Of a DNA stretch of 64,000 nucleotides, positions 52,168-60,726 are shown one piece after another; within the stretch, counting starts at the first letter, position 1; each line of letters opens with the position of its first letter. Both the position numbers and the translations under genes were made by a program. The notes under the pieces are model-generated. The model saw only the letters and a list, made by a program, of their open reading frames with translations, was not told where the DNA came from and searched no databases. The DNA comes from Aeromicrobium sp. A1-2 (lineage in GTDB: Bacteria > Actinomycetota > Actinomycetes > Propionibacteriales > Nocardioidaceae), in the NCBI RefSeq assembly GCF_003443875.1, contig NZ_CP027482.1, forward strand, positions 620,001-684,000, written 5' to 3'.

Positions 52168-53297
52168 CCCCGGGCCTCCCTCGGGAGACCGAGGATGCGC
52201 TCGGCGACGATATTGCGCTGGATCTCGTTGGTGCCCGCATAGATCGGACCGGACAGGGAGAACAGGTAGCCGTTGGTCCAGGATGAGGCGACCTCACCCT
52301 CGGCGCCGAGCAGGTCGAGCGCGCTCTCGTGGAGAGCCACGTCTAGCTCGCTCCACCACACCTTGTTGACCGAGCCGGCCGCACCGATGTCGCCACCGTC
52401 GGCGAGCTTGGTGACCGTGCCCCAGGTATAGAGCCGGTAGGCCTCCGCGCGCACCCAGGCGTCGACGACAGCGCTTGAAAGCGCTGGATCAGGATGCTCG
52501 GCATACACATCGACCAGGCGGTCGGCCGCGGCGCAGAAACGCCCCGGCGAACGCAGCGACAGCCCACGTTCGTTTCCGGCGGTGCTCATCGCGACCCGCC
52601 AGCCTTCGCCGACCGCACCGAGCACGTCGGCGTCGGGGACGAAGACGTCGTCGAGGAACAGCTCGGCGAAGCCGGCCTCGCCGTCGAGCTGCGCGATTGG
52701 ACGTACGGTCACGCCGCTGGCATCGAGTGGGAAGCAGAAGTAGGTGAGGCCGCGATGGCGCTGCGCCTCCGGATCGGAGCGAAACAGGCCGAAGCCCATG
52801 TGCCCGTACGTGGCCCGCGACGACCAGGTCTTCTGCCCGTTGAGCAGCCAGCCGCCATCGACCTTTGTGGCGGTCGAGCGCAGCGAGGCGAGGTCGGAGC
52901 CGGCTTCGGGCTCGGACCAGGCCTGGGCCCAGATCGTCTCGCCGGTCGCCATCTGTGGCAGCCAGCGCTTCTGCTGATCGGGAGTGCCGTGATCGAAGAT
53001 GATCGGTGCGAGCAGGAAGATGCCGTTCTGCGAGACGCGGCCGGGAGCACCAGCGCGGTAGTACTCCTCCTCGAAGATGACCCACTCGATCAGCGACGCG
53101 CCACGGCCGCCGAACTCCTCGGGCCACGAGACGACGGACCACTTGGCGTCCGACAGCTGCCGCTCCCACTCTCGATGAGCGGCAAATCCAGCTTCGGTGT
53201 CCATCGACGGCAGGGTCTGGGCCGGTACGTTCGCCGCGAGCCAGGAGCGGGCCTGGTCGCGGAAGGTGAGCTGCTCCGGACTGAAGTCGAGGTTCAC
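52164..53297 (-). CDS. fadE31: Acyl-CoA dehydrogenase FadE31-like
   Basis: 377 residues from a GTG that overlaps the hydratase stop. WAQAWSEPEAGSDLASLRST and LNGQKTWSSRATYGHMGFGL are the FAD and substrate motifs; the C-terminus TNEIQRNIVAERILGLPREA is diagnostic. Length equals mycobacterial FadE31. It likely pairs with FadE32 for late-stage dehydrogenation of ring-opened HIP-CoA products. Confidence 0.85.
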   Translation of the reverse strand: MNLDFSPEQLTFRDQARSWLAANVPAQTLPSMDTEAGFAAHREWERQLSDAKWSVVSWPEEFGGRGASLIEWVIFEEEYYRAGAPGRVSQNGIFLLAPIIFDHGTPDQQKRWLPQMATGETIWAQAWSEPEAGSDLASLRSTATKVDGGWLLNGQKTWSSRATYGHMGFGLFRSDPEAQRHRGLTYFCFPLDASGVTVRPIAQLDGEAGFAELFLDDVFVPDADVLGAVGEGWRVAMSTAGNERGLSLRSPGRFCAAADRLVDVYAEHPDPALSSAVVDAWVRAEAYRLYTWGTVTKLADGGDIGAAGSVNKVWWSELDVALHESALDLLGAEGEVASSWTNGYLFSLSGPIYAGTNEIQRNIVAERILGLPREARG

Positions 53298-54169
53298 TCT
53301 CTGCTCTGCTCTTTGTTGCCCTGCTCCTTGTTCTTGGCAGCCATCGACTTGGCGTCGAGGCCGCCGAGCGAGTCGGCACCGACCTCAGCATTGTGCGCGT
53401 GGGCGAAGTGGTGCAGCCCGAACACTGAGTCCATGCCGGCACGCATGCCCTGCAGGTCCTCGGCCTGGTTGACGGCCTTCTTGGTCAGGGCGAGTCCGAA
53501 GCGCGGCATCTGCGAGATGCGGCCGGCGAGCGCCAGCACGGTCGCCTCCAGCTCGGCGGCTGGGACGACTTGGTTGACCATGCCGAGCTCCTGGGCGCGG
53601 GTGGCGCTGAAGCGATCACCGGAGAACAGGAACTCCTTGGCGGCGCGCGGGTTCATCACCCACGGGTGCGCGAAGTATTCGACACCCGGGATGCCCATCC
53701 GGACGACCGGGTCGGAGAAGAATGCATCATCTGAAGCGATGATGAAGTCGGCCGACCAGGCGAGCATCAGACCGCCGGCGATGCAGGCGCCGTGCACCAT
53801 CGCGATGACGGGCTTGGGGATCTCGCGCCAACGGCGGCACATGCCGAGGTAGACCTCCGACTCGCGGGCCCAGCGCAGGTCACCGCCTTCTTTTTCGACG
53901 TGAGTCCAGTGGATGCCGGCCTTGCGATCGAACTCGACGTCGACGTCGCGGCCAGGTGTGCCGATGTCATGACCGGCACAGAAGTGCTTGCCGTTGCCGG
54001 CCAACACGATGACCTTGACGTCGTCGTCATCTGTGGCGCGCACGAACGCAGCGTCGAGCGCGTACGTCATGGCGGAATTCTGCGCGTTGCGGTATTCGGG
54101 TCGGTTGAGCGTGATGCGGGCGACCTGGTCGACGACCTCGTATGTCACGACGTCTGTTTCGGTGGTCAT
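53294..54169 (-). CDS. Enoyl-CoA hydratase/isomerase (crotonase)
   Basis: 291 residues. Crotonase motifs: LAGNGKHFCAGHDIGTPG for the CoA-binding/oxyanion region and VHGACIAGGLMLAWSADFII for the second oxyanion residue. The tail KNKEQGNKEQSRE contains a short repeat. Mycobacterial loci have no hydratase between fadD3 and fadE31, so this position differs. It may act on the HIP-CoA pathway; it is not clearly EchA20, whose role is ring hydrolysis. Overlaps at both ends by four bases. Confidence 0.83.
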   Translation of the reverse strand: MTTETDVVTYEVVDQVARITLNRPEYRNAQNSAMTYALDAAFVRATDDDDVKVIVLAGNGKHFCAGHDIGTPGRDVDVEFDRKAGIHWTHVEKEGGDLRWARESEVYLGMCRRWREIPKPVIAMVHGACIAGGLMLAWSADFIIASDDAFFSDPVVRMGIPGVEYFAHPWVMNPRAAKEFLFSGDRFSATRAQELGMVNQVVPAAELEATVLALAGRISQMPRFGLALTKKAVNQAEDLQGMRAGMDSVFGLHHFAHAHNAEVGADSLGGLDAKSMAAKNKEQGNKEQSRE

Positions 54170-55683
54170 CGGGTGCTCCTCAGCTCGGTTTTCAGAACTT
54201 TGCCAGAAAGATTGCGCGGCAGGGTCTCAACGAAGGCGACCTCGCGAGGTGCCTTGAAGTTGGCCAGCCGCTCGCGGGCGAACGCGATGACAGCATCGGC
54301 GTCGAGGTCGCTGTCGCGGCGACGGACGACAAATGCCTTGCCGACCTCGCCGAGACGCTCGTCGGGGATGCCGATCACGGCCACGTCTGCCACGCCGTCG
54401 AGTCGTGCGAGTGACTGCTCGACCTCGGCGGGATAGACGTTGAAGCCGCCGCAGATGTACATGTCCTTGAGGCGGTCGGTGATGCGGAGGTAGCCGCTGT
54501 CGTCAAGGACGCCGACGTCGCCGGTGTGCAGCCAGCCATCCGCGTCGATCGCCTCGGCCGTGGCGGCGGGATCGTCGAGGTAGCCGAGCATGACCTGCGA
54601 TCCACGCAGGAGCAGCTCGCCCTCGGTGCCGGCAGCGAGGTGCTCCCCGGTCTCGGGGTCGGCGATGGCTGTCTCCATGCCGTCGATCGCCTTGCCGCAG
54701 GTCGTGGCGACGGTCTCGTCGCCGTCACCCCGGCGGCACATCGTGGCGACAACGCACTCGGTCATCCCGAAGGCGGTGATCACCAGGTCGAAGCTGAGCT
54801 CGGTCTGCAGTCGCTCGACGAGCGCAACGGGCACGTTGGCGGCACCGGTGTTGGCGAAGCGCAGTGAAGAGGTGTTGGTGGTCGAGAACGCTGGCGACTC
54901 GAGCAGGCCCAGAAAGATCGCTGGCGCACCGGGGACCATGGTGATCTGCTCGGACGCGATCAGCGCCAGCGCTGCATCGGCGTCAAACGTCGCCATCGGA
55001 TAGATGGTGCATCCGCGGATCAGGCCGACGAGGGCGCCGATCTTGTAGCCATAGGAATGGAAGAACGGGCTGATGACGAGATACCGGTCGTCGCGGCTGA
55101 CTTCGCCGACAGCACTCCAGCTCGCACCGGACGCAACGCTCTGCCGGTGTGAGCTGAGCACGCCCTTGGGTCGGCCGGTCGTCCCCGACGAGAACAGGAT
55201 GTCGGCGACGTCGTCGGGGGAGACCGCGTCGGCGGCGGCCTCGACAGCCGCGAGGTCGGCGGCGCTGGCTTCGAGCGAGTCGAGGCTGGCAAGGTCGAGG
55301 ATCTTCGCGTCGGGTGCGATCGTGCCGAGGTCGGCGATCTGCGTCTTGCCGAGGAATCCGTCGGCGATGACAACCAGAGACGCGCTGGTCCGCTCGACGA
55401 GTCCGCTGACTTCGTGCGCGGTGTAGCGGGAGTTGGCTGGCACCAGCGTGCCGCCGGCGTACGTGACGGCGAATCCCGCGACAACCCACTCAATGCTGTT
55501 GGGTGCCCAGAGGACGACGCATCCGCCAGGCTCCAAGCCCTTGCCGCGGAAGGCGGCAGCCGTACGGCGCACCTGGTCGTACAGTTCGGTGAACGTGAGC
55601 GTGCGTCCGTCCATGACATAGGCCGGAGCGTCGCCAAATTCCTTGGCAGCACGGCGTACGAGTCCTGGGACGGTGGTGTCCAC
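54166..55683 (-). CDS. fadD3: FadD3, HIP-CoA ligase
   Basis: 505 residues from a GTG at 55683, chosen since GAGAGGA lies 6 bases upstream; upstream codons lie in the operator. The adenylate-forming P-loop reads ILFSSGTTGRPKGVLSSHRQ, with LHTGDVGVLDDSGYLRITDR and a C-terminal NFKAPREVAFVETLPRNLSGK with the catalytic Lys. FadD3 links CoA to 3aH-4-(3'-propanoate)-7a-methylhexahydro-1,5-indanedione (HIP), starting ring C/D catabolism and making the KstR2 effector. Divergent from fadE30 as expected. Confidence 0.9.
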   Translation of the reverse strand: MDTTVPGLVRRAAKEFGDAPAYVMDGRTLTFTELYDQVRRTAAAFRGKGLEPGGCVVLWAPNSIEWVVAGFAVTYAGGTLVPANSRYTAHEVSGLVERTSASLVVIADGFLGKTQIADLGTIAPDAKILDLASLDSLEASAADLAAVEAAADAVSPDDVADILFSSGTTGRPKGVLSSHRQSVASGASWSAVGEVSRDDRYLVISPFFHSYGYKIGALVGLIRGCTIYPMATFDADAALALIASEQITMVPGAPAIFLGLLESPAFSTTNTSSLRFANTGAANVPVALVERLQTELSFDLVITAFGMTECVVATMCRRGDGDETVATTCGKAIDGMETAIADPETGEHLAAGTEGELLLRGSQVMLGYLDDPAATAEAIDADGWLHTGDVGVLDDSGYLRITDRLKDMYICGGFNVYPAEVEQSLARLDGVADVAVIGIPDERLGEVGKAFVVRRRDSDLDADAVIAFARERLANFKAPREVAFVETLPRNLSGKVLKTELRSTR

Positions 55684-55701
55684 TACGCATCCTCTCAACA
55701 A

Positions 55702-55719
55702 ACCAAACACTTGCTTGGT
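55702..55719. promoter_or_regulatory. KstR2-like operator
   Basis: ACCAAACACTTGCT differs at one base from the KstR2 pattern AnCAAGnnCTTGnT; ACCAAACACTTGCTTGGT is partly symmetrical. It is in the fadD3-fadE30 divergent gap. Confidence 0.7.
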
Positions 55720-55764
55720 AGGCTACCTTAGCGGAGACCGACGCTGACCCGGAAGGAGCCGATC

Positions 55765-56943
55765 GTGAACACTGCCACCGATGACGCTGCCTTCCGCACC
55801 GAAGTACGCAGCTGGCTCGAAGCCAACCTGGCCGGCCGATGGGCTGCGCTCAAGGGAGTTGGCGGCAGCGGCAGCGGCGAGGACGCGTACGACGAACGGC
55901 TCGCCTGGAACCGTCACCTGGCCGAGCACGGCTGGACCTGCCTCGGCTGGCCCGCCGAGCACGGCGGACGCGGGCTCAGCCTCTCGCAACAGGCGATCTT
56001 CTATGAGGAGTATGCCCGCGCCGATGCGCCCGAGACCGTCAACCACCTGGGGGAGAAGCTGCTCGGCCCTACGCTGATCGAGTTCGGTACCGACGAGCAG
56101 AAGGCCCGCTTCCTCCCCAAGATCCTCCACGTTGCGGAGATGTGGTGCCAGGGCTACTCCGAGCCCGGCGCCGGCTCCGACCTCGCAGCCGTGAGCACCA
56201 AGGCAGTCGTCACCAGCTCTGAAGGTGGGCCAGGCGAATGGGTCGTCGACGGCCAGAAGGTGTGGACGTCGTGGGCGCAGAAGTCTGACTGGATCTTCGT
56301 CATTGCGCGCACCGAGCAGGGCTCGACCCGCCATCACGGTCTCTCGTTCCTGCTGATGCCGCTGGACCAGGACGGCATCGAGATCCGGCCGATCGAGCAG
56401 ATCACCGGCGGCTCGGAGTTCAACGAGGTGTTCTTCTCGAGCGCTCGTACCGATGAGTCGATGATTCTCGGTGAGCCTGGCGACGGCTGGAAGGTCGCCA
56501 TGGCGCTGCTCGGCTTCGAGCGTGGCGTCTCCGTGCTGGGCCAGCAGGTCGGCTTCGAGCGCGAGCTCGACGACCTGATTGAGCTCGCCCGCAGCAATGG
56601 CTCGCTCGACGATCCGGTCCTGCGCGATCGTCTGGCTCGGCAGAGCGCCGAGTTCGAGATCATGCGGGTCAACGCGATTCGCTCGCTGACCGAAGCCACC
56701 CCCGGCGCCGATAACGTCGCCAAGCTCGTCTGGGCCAACTGGCATCGCCGCCTCGGCGAGCTCGCCATGGAGGTCTGCGGCGCTTCGGCGCTTACCGCCG
56801 AGGGCGAGTCGTACGACCTGAGCCGTTGGCAGAATCTCTTCCTCTTCTCCCGCGCCGACACGTTGTATGGCGGCAGCGACGAGATCCAGCGCAACATTCT
56901 CGCCGAGCGCGTGCTCGGCCTTCCCCAGGAGGCGCGCGGATGA
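55765..56943 (+). CDS. fadE30: FadE30, HIP-CoA dehydrogenase
   Basis: 392 residues; AAGGAG precedes the GTG at 55765. CQGYSEPGAGSDLAAVSTKA, then GQKVWTSWAQKSDWIFVIAR and the C-terminal GSDEIQRNILAERVLGLPQE are typical. In mycobacteria FadE30 dehydrogenates 5-hydroxy-HIP-CoA. First gene of the fadE30-ipdF-kstR2-fadA6 run; ATGA overlap with the next gene. Confidence 0.88.
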   Translation: MNTATDDAAFRTEVRSWLEANLAGRWAALKGVGGSGSGEDAYDERLAWNRHLAEHGWTCLGWPAEHGGRGLSLSQQAIFYEEYARADAPETVNHLGEKLLGPTLIEFGTDEQKARFLPKILHVAEMWCQGYSEPGAGSDLAAVSTKAVVTSSEGGPGEWVVDGQKVWTSWAQKSDWIFVIARTEQGSTRHHGLSFLLMPLDQDGIEIRPIEQITGGSEFNEVFFSSARTDESMILGEPGDGWKVAMALLGFERGVSVLGQQVGFERELDDLIELARSNGSLDDPVLRDRLARQSAEFEIMRVNAIRSLTEATPGADNVAKLVWANWHRRLGELAMEVCGASALTAEGESYDLSRWQNLFLFSRADTLYGGSDEIQRNILAERVLGLPQEARG

Positions 56944-57743
56944 CCGTCATGCGACCTGAACAACTCACCCCCGACTACGTCCCCGGACATGGTCTGCTCG
57001 CCGACAAGGTCGTGGTCGTGACCGCCGCGGCCGGTGCGGGCATCGGTGCCGCCGTGGCGCGACGCGCGTTAGAGGAATCGGCCGCTGTGGTCGTCATCAG
57101 TGACACCCACGTGCGCCGGCTGGCCGAGTCGCACGATGTCCTGGCCCAGGAGTTCGGCCCCGACCGGGTGCGCTCACTCGCCGTCGATGTGACCGACGAA
57201 GCCCAGGTGCAGGCGCTGCTCGATCTCGCCGACGAGCACGGTGGCGTCGACATCATGATCAACAACGCGGGTCTGGGAGGCACGGCCGACGTGCTGGAGA
57301 TGGCCGACGACGAGTGGTCGCGTGTCCTCGACATCACGCTGACCGGAACCTTCCGTTGTGTGCGGGCCGCCGGCAACCGCATGCGCGACGCGGGCAAGCG
57401 CGGGATCATCATCAACAATGCTTCCGTCATCGGCTGGCGAGCCCAGGAAGGTCAGGCCCACTACGCCGCCGCGAAGGCGGGCGTGATGGCGCTGACCCGC
57501 TGCGCCGCGCTCGACGTGGCACCCCATGGCATCCGGGTCAATGCGGTCGCCCCTTCGCTGGCCATGCACCCCTTCCTCGCCAAGGTCACCAGCGATGAGT
57601 TGCTGGCCGAGCTCAAGCAGCGCGAGGCCTTCGGGCGGGCCGCCGAGCCCTGGGAGGTGGCCAACGTCATGGTCTTCCTGGCGTCGGACTACTCCTCCTA
57701 CCTGACCGGCGAAGTCATCTCCGTGTCGAGTCAGCGAGCCTGA
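56940..57743 (+). CDS. ipdF: SDR oxidoreductase, IpdF-like
   Basis: 267 residues from the ATG at 56940. Cofactor motif VTAAAGAGIGAAVARRALEE (variant TAAAGAGIG, like mycobacterial Rv3559c), INNAG, Ser162, Tyr175 and Lys179. IpdF interconverts the 5-oxo and 5-hydroxy forms of HIP-CoA. Position between fadE30 and kstR2 matches the mycobacterial order. Followed by kstR2 after a 3-base gap. Confidence 0.88.
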   Translation: MTVMRPEQLTPDYVPGHGLLADKVVVVTAAAGAGIGAAVARRALEESAAVVVISDTHVRRLAESHDVLAQEFGPDRVRSLAVDVTDEAQVQALLDLADEHGGVDIMINNAGLGGTADVLEMADDEWSRVLDITLTGTFRCVRAAGNRMRDAGKRGIIINNASVIGWRAQEGQAHYAAAKAGVMALTRCAALDVAPHGIRVNAVAPSLAMHPFLAKVTSDELLAELKQREAFGRAAEPWEVANVMVFLASDYSSYLTGEVISVSSQRA

Positions 57744-57746
57744 GTC

Positions 57747-58337
57747 ATGACCCCACCAACGCCACCCTCTGCCCGTCGCGACGAGCTGCTGCAGATCGCA
57801 GCCGACCTGTTCGCGACCAAGGGCTTCAAGAACACGACCGTCCGGGACATCGCGGACGCTGCGGGCATCCTCAGCGGATCGCTCTATCACCACTTCGACT
57901 CCAAGGAGTCGATGGTCGACGAGATCCTCTCGACCTTCCAGGACGACCTGTTCGGCAAGTACGCCGGCATCGTCACCGGCCACGACGACCCGCGCGCGAA
58001 GCTCGAGGCCGCGGTGCGGGTGTCGTTCGAGGCGATCGACCAGCATCGCAGCGAGGTCGCGATCTTCCAGAACGAAGCCGACTACCTCGGGACGTTCGAC
58101 CGGTTCGGCTACCTGGCCGAGCGCAACCAGCAGTCGCGGGACGTGTGGTTGACCCTGCTGGGGGAAGGAATCAACGCCGGTGTCCTGCGCCAGGATCTCG
58201 ACATCGAGCTGGTCTACCGCTTCATCCGCGACACCGTCTGGGTCGCGGTCCGCTGGTATCGGCCCGGCGCCAAGCTGAGCCACCACGACATTGCCGACCA
58301 GTACCTCACCATTCTTCTCGACGGGATCACCACATGA
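57747..58337 (+). CDS. kstR2: KstR2, TetR-family repressor of ring C/D genes
   Basis: 196 residues. TTVRDIADAAGILSGSLYHH is identical in layout to mycobacterial KstR2, and LVYRFIRDTVWVAVRWYRPG at the C-terminus matches as well. KstR2 binds HIP-CoA and then releases its operators (known in M. tuberculosis). It lies within the operon it is thought to control, with the KstR2-like site at 55702. The stop overlaps fadA6. Confidence 0.94.
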   Translation: MTPPTPPSARRDELLQIAADLFATKGFKNTTVRDIADAAGILSGSLYHHFDSKESMVDEILSTFQDDLFGKYAGIVTGHDDPRAKLEAAVRVSFEAIDQHRSEVAIFQNEADYLGTFDRFGYLAERNQQSRDVWLTLLGEGINAGVLRQDLDIELVYRFIRDTVWVAVRWYRPGAKLSHHDIADQYLTILLDGITT

Positions 58338-59488
58338 GCTCTCCCACGGCCTACATCATCGACGCGGTCCGCACCCCGGTCGGCCGCCGTGGTGGTTCGC
58401 TCGCCGAGATGCACTCGGCCGATCTGGGCGGCCACGTGCTGAAGGCGCTGATGGACCGCACCGGCGTCGACCCGGGCGCGGTCGACGACGTCATCATGGG
58501 TTGTTGCGACACGATCGGATCGCAGGCCGGTGATGTCGCCCGCACCGCGTGGCTGGTCGCCGGGCTCCCCGACCACGTTCCCGGGGTGACGATCGACCGG
58601 CAGTGCGGATCCTCGCAGCAGTCGGTCCACTTCGCGGCCCAGGGAGTGATGTCCGGGACGCAGGGCCTGGTCGTCGCGGGTGGCCTGCAGAACATGAGTG
58701 CCATCCCCATCTCGGCGGCGATGCTGGTGGCCGACCAGTATGGCTTCAGCACGCCGTTCGCCGAGTCTCCGGGCTGGCAGGCGCGCTACGGCAACCAGGA
58801 GGTCAGCCAGTTCAAGTCTGCCGAGATGATCGCGGAGAAGTGGGACATCAGCCGCGAGCAGATGGAGGAGTTCGCCCTGGCCTCGCACGAGCGGGCCCGC
58901 ACGGCGATTGCCGAGGGCAGGTTCGCGGCAGAGATCGCGCCGGTCGGTGGGTTCACGACCGACGAGTGCCCGCGGGAGACATCGCTGGAGAAGATGGCCG
59001 GCCTGACGCCGCTGACCCCCGGCGGACGGATCACGGCCGCCGTCGCCTCCCAGCTCAGCGATGCGGCCAGCGCGGTGCTCATCGCATCGGAGCGAGCCGT
59101 CGCCGAGCACGACCTCAGGCCGCGTGCCCGGGTGCACCACCTCTCGGTGCGCGCGGATGACCCGATCTGGATGCTGACCGGCCCGATTGCCGCGACCAAG
59201 CATGCGCTGGCCAAGGCGGGCATGTCCGTCTCCGACATCGATCTGTTCGAGTGCAACGAAGCCTTCGCCTCAGTCGTGCTGGCCTGGATGCAGGAGCTGG
59301 ACGTCCCCCACGACAGGGTCAACGTCAACGGCGGGGGCATCGCCCTGGGTCACCCGATCGGCGCGACCGGCACCCGCCTGATGACGACGCTGCTCCACGA
59401 GCTCGAACGCACCGGGGGGCGCTTCGGCCTGCAGGTCATGTGCGAGGGCGGCGGCCAGGCCAACGTCACCATCATCGAGAGGATCTAG
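58334..59488 (+). CDS. fadA6: FadA6, thiolase of ring C/D catabolism
   Basis: 384 residues from the ATG at 58334. Active-site Cys91 (DRQCGSSQQS), His340 (ALGHPIGATG) and Cys370 (VMCEGGGQAN) are all present. FadA6 thiolyses the ring-opened HIP-derived beta-keto-CoA. ATGA overlap with kstR2. The SRPBCC gene follows 2 bases after its stop. Confidence 0.9.
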   Translation: MSSPTAYIIDAVRTPVGRRGGSLAEMHSADLGGHVLKALMDRTGVDPGAVDDVIMGCCDTIGSQAGDVARTAWLVAGLPDHVPGVTIDRQCGSSQQSVHFAAQGVMSGTQGLVVAGGLQNMSAIPISAAMLVADQYGFSTPFAESPGWQARYGNQEVSQFKSAEMIAEKWDISREQMEEFALASHERARTAIAEGRFAAEIAPVGGFTTDECPRETSLEKMAGLTPLTPGGRITAAVASQLSDAASAVLIASERAVAEHDLRPRARVHHLSVRADDPIWMLTGPIAATKHALAKAGMSVSDIDLFECNEAFASVVLAWMQELDVPHDRVNVNGGGIALGHPIGATGTRLMTTLLHELERTGGRFGLQVMCEGGGQANVTIIERI

Positions 59489-59490
59489 TC

Positions 59491-59925
59491 ATGGCAGTGT
59501 CCGGAAGCACCGAGTTCGACGTCTCCGCCTCGCCCGAGGAGGTCATGGACGCCGTGGCGGCCATCGAGGATCTCCCTCAGCGTTCGGGTCCGCACCAGTC
59601 TGCCGAAGTCGAGTCCCGACATGAGGACGGGCGACCGCACCGGGTGCGAGCCAAGGTCAGTGCGGCCGGCTTCAAGGACGAGGAGGTCACCGACTACGCG
59701 TGGGACGGGCTGGAGTCGGTCACGTGGACGCTGGCCGAGAGTGCCGTGCAGTCCACGCAGGTCGGGACCTACACGCTGACGCCCACCGCCTCCGGCACCC
59801 ACATCACGCTGGATCTTGAGATCGGGGTCAAGGTGCCGATGCCTGGTTTCGTGCTGAAACGAGTGCTGAAGACCGCGCTCGACACCGGCAGCAAGGACTT
59901 CAAGAAGTATCTCGAGAGCCGCTGA
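59491..59925 (+). CDS. SRPBCC (START-like) domain protein
   Basis: 144 residues with a single helix-grip domain: VSGSTEFDVSASPEEVMDAV, then a beta-rich YTLTPTASGTHITLDLEIGV and a long C-terminal helix LKRVLKTALDTGSKDFKKYL. Such proteins bind hydrophobic ligands. GAGAGGA lies 7 bases before the start. Close spacing puts it in the fadE30-fadA6 operon, likely handling a sterol-derived or acyl ligand. Confidence 0.75.
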   Translation: MAVSGSTEFDVSASPEEVMDAVAAIEDLPQRSGPHQSAEVESRHEDGRPHRVRAKVSAAGFKDEEVTDYAWDGLESVTWTLAESAVQSTQVGTYTLTPTASGTHITLDLEIGVKVPMPGFVLKRVLKTALDTGSKDFKKYLESR

Positions 59926-59928
59926 CGT

Positions 59929-60726
59929 TCACTCGCCCCGCTGGACGGCCCAACCTTGGGGGGACTCCGGGTGCAGGATCGCATCGGTCCCGCCGTCGGC
60001 GTAGACGACCGAGCCGACCATCAGGCTGCAGGCGTCGGACAGCATGAATGCGATCAATGCCGCCACCTCCTCCGGGCGTCCGACACGACCTATAGCAGTC
60101 GGGTAGGCCTCCAGGAGCGGGCCGATCTCCGGATCGGCCAGGAGCTGATCGGTCATAGGGCTGTCGATCATGCCGGGCGCGACGGCGTTGAGCCGGATGC
60201 CGTGGCCGATCCAGGGCTCCGTGGTGCCCTCGCGACGCGCCCACCACGCCAGTGCGGCCTTGGTCGCCGGGTAGACCATGACGGACTCGGCCCTGACCGC
60301 GTCGGCACGAGCAGCGGGCTCGTCGTCAGCCAGGCAGAGGTCGGCCACGGAGACGCGCCAACCCGGCATGCCCGTGATGGAGTTCGAGGCAAGCAGGACG
60401 ACGCTGGCGCCACCCGCCGATGCGAGCTGTGGTTGAAGGCCGCGAGCCAGGGCCACGGCTCCGAAGAAGTTGACTGAGACCACGAGCGCTGAGTCGACGC
60501 CGGTGGCGCCGGCCAGACCCGCGCACGGCACCAGTCCGTGCACGACGTCGGTCAGTCGCTGCACCTGTGTCACGGCGTGATTCCGGCCGGCGGGCGTGGA
60601 CAGGTCGGCCGTCACCTCGGCGTCCCGGAGGTCCACTGTGATGACCCGATCTCCCTGGCTGCGCAGCACCTCGGTCGTGGCGGCACCGATACCGCTGGCG
60701 GACCCGCTGACGACGAAGGTCTTCAC
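59929..60726 (-). CDS. SDR, 3-alpha-hydroxysteroid dehydrogenase/carbonyl reductase-like
   Basis: 265 residues from a GTG at 60726 in a GTGA overlap with the upstream gene. The cofactor motif is VSGSASGIGAATTEVL. Ser113/115 and Tyr152-x3-Lys156 (YPATKAALAWWAR) form the active site, with a long insert (about residues 117-148) between them as in Comamonas-type 3-alpha-HSD/CR. It probably oxidises a steroid 3-alpha-hydroxyl or carbonyl. Convergent with the SRPBCC gene. Confidence 0.8.
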   Translation of the reverse strand: MKTFVVSGSASGIGAATTEVLRSQGDRVITVDLRDAEVTADLSTPAGRNHAVTQVQRLTDVVHGLVPCAGLAGATGVDSALVVSVNFFGAVALARGLQPQLASAGGASVVLLASNSITGMPGWRVSVADLCLADDEPAARADAVRAESVMVYPATKAALAWWARREGTTEPWIGHGIRLNAVAPGMIDSPMTDQLLADPEIGPLLEAYPTAIGRVGRPEEVAALIAFMLSDACSLMVGSVVYADGGTDAILHPESPQGWAVQRGE

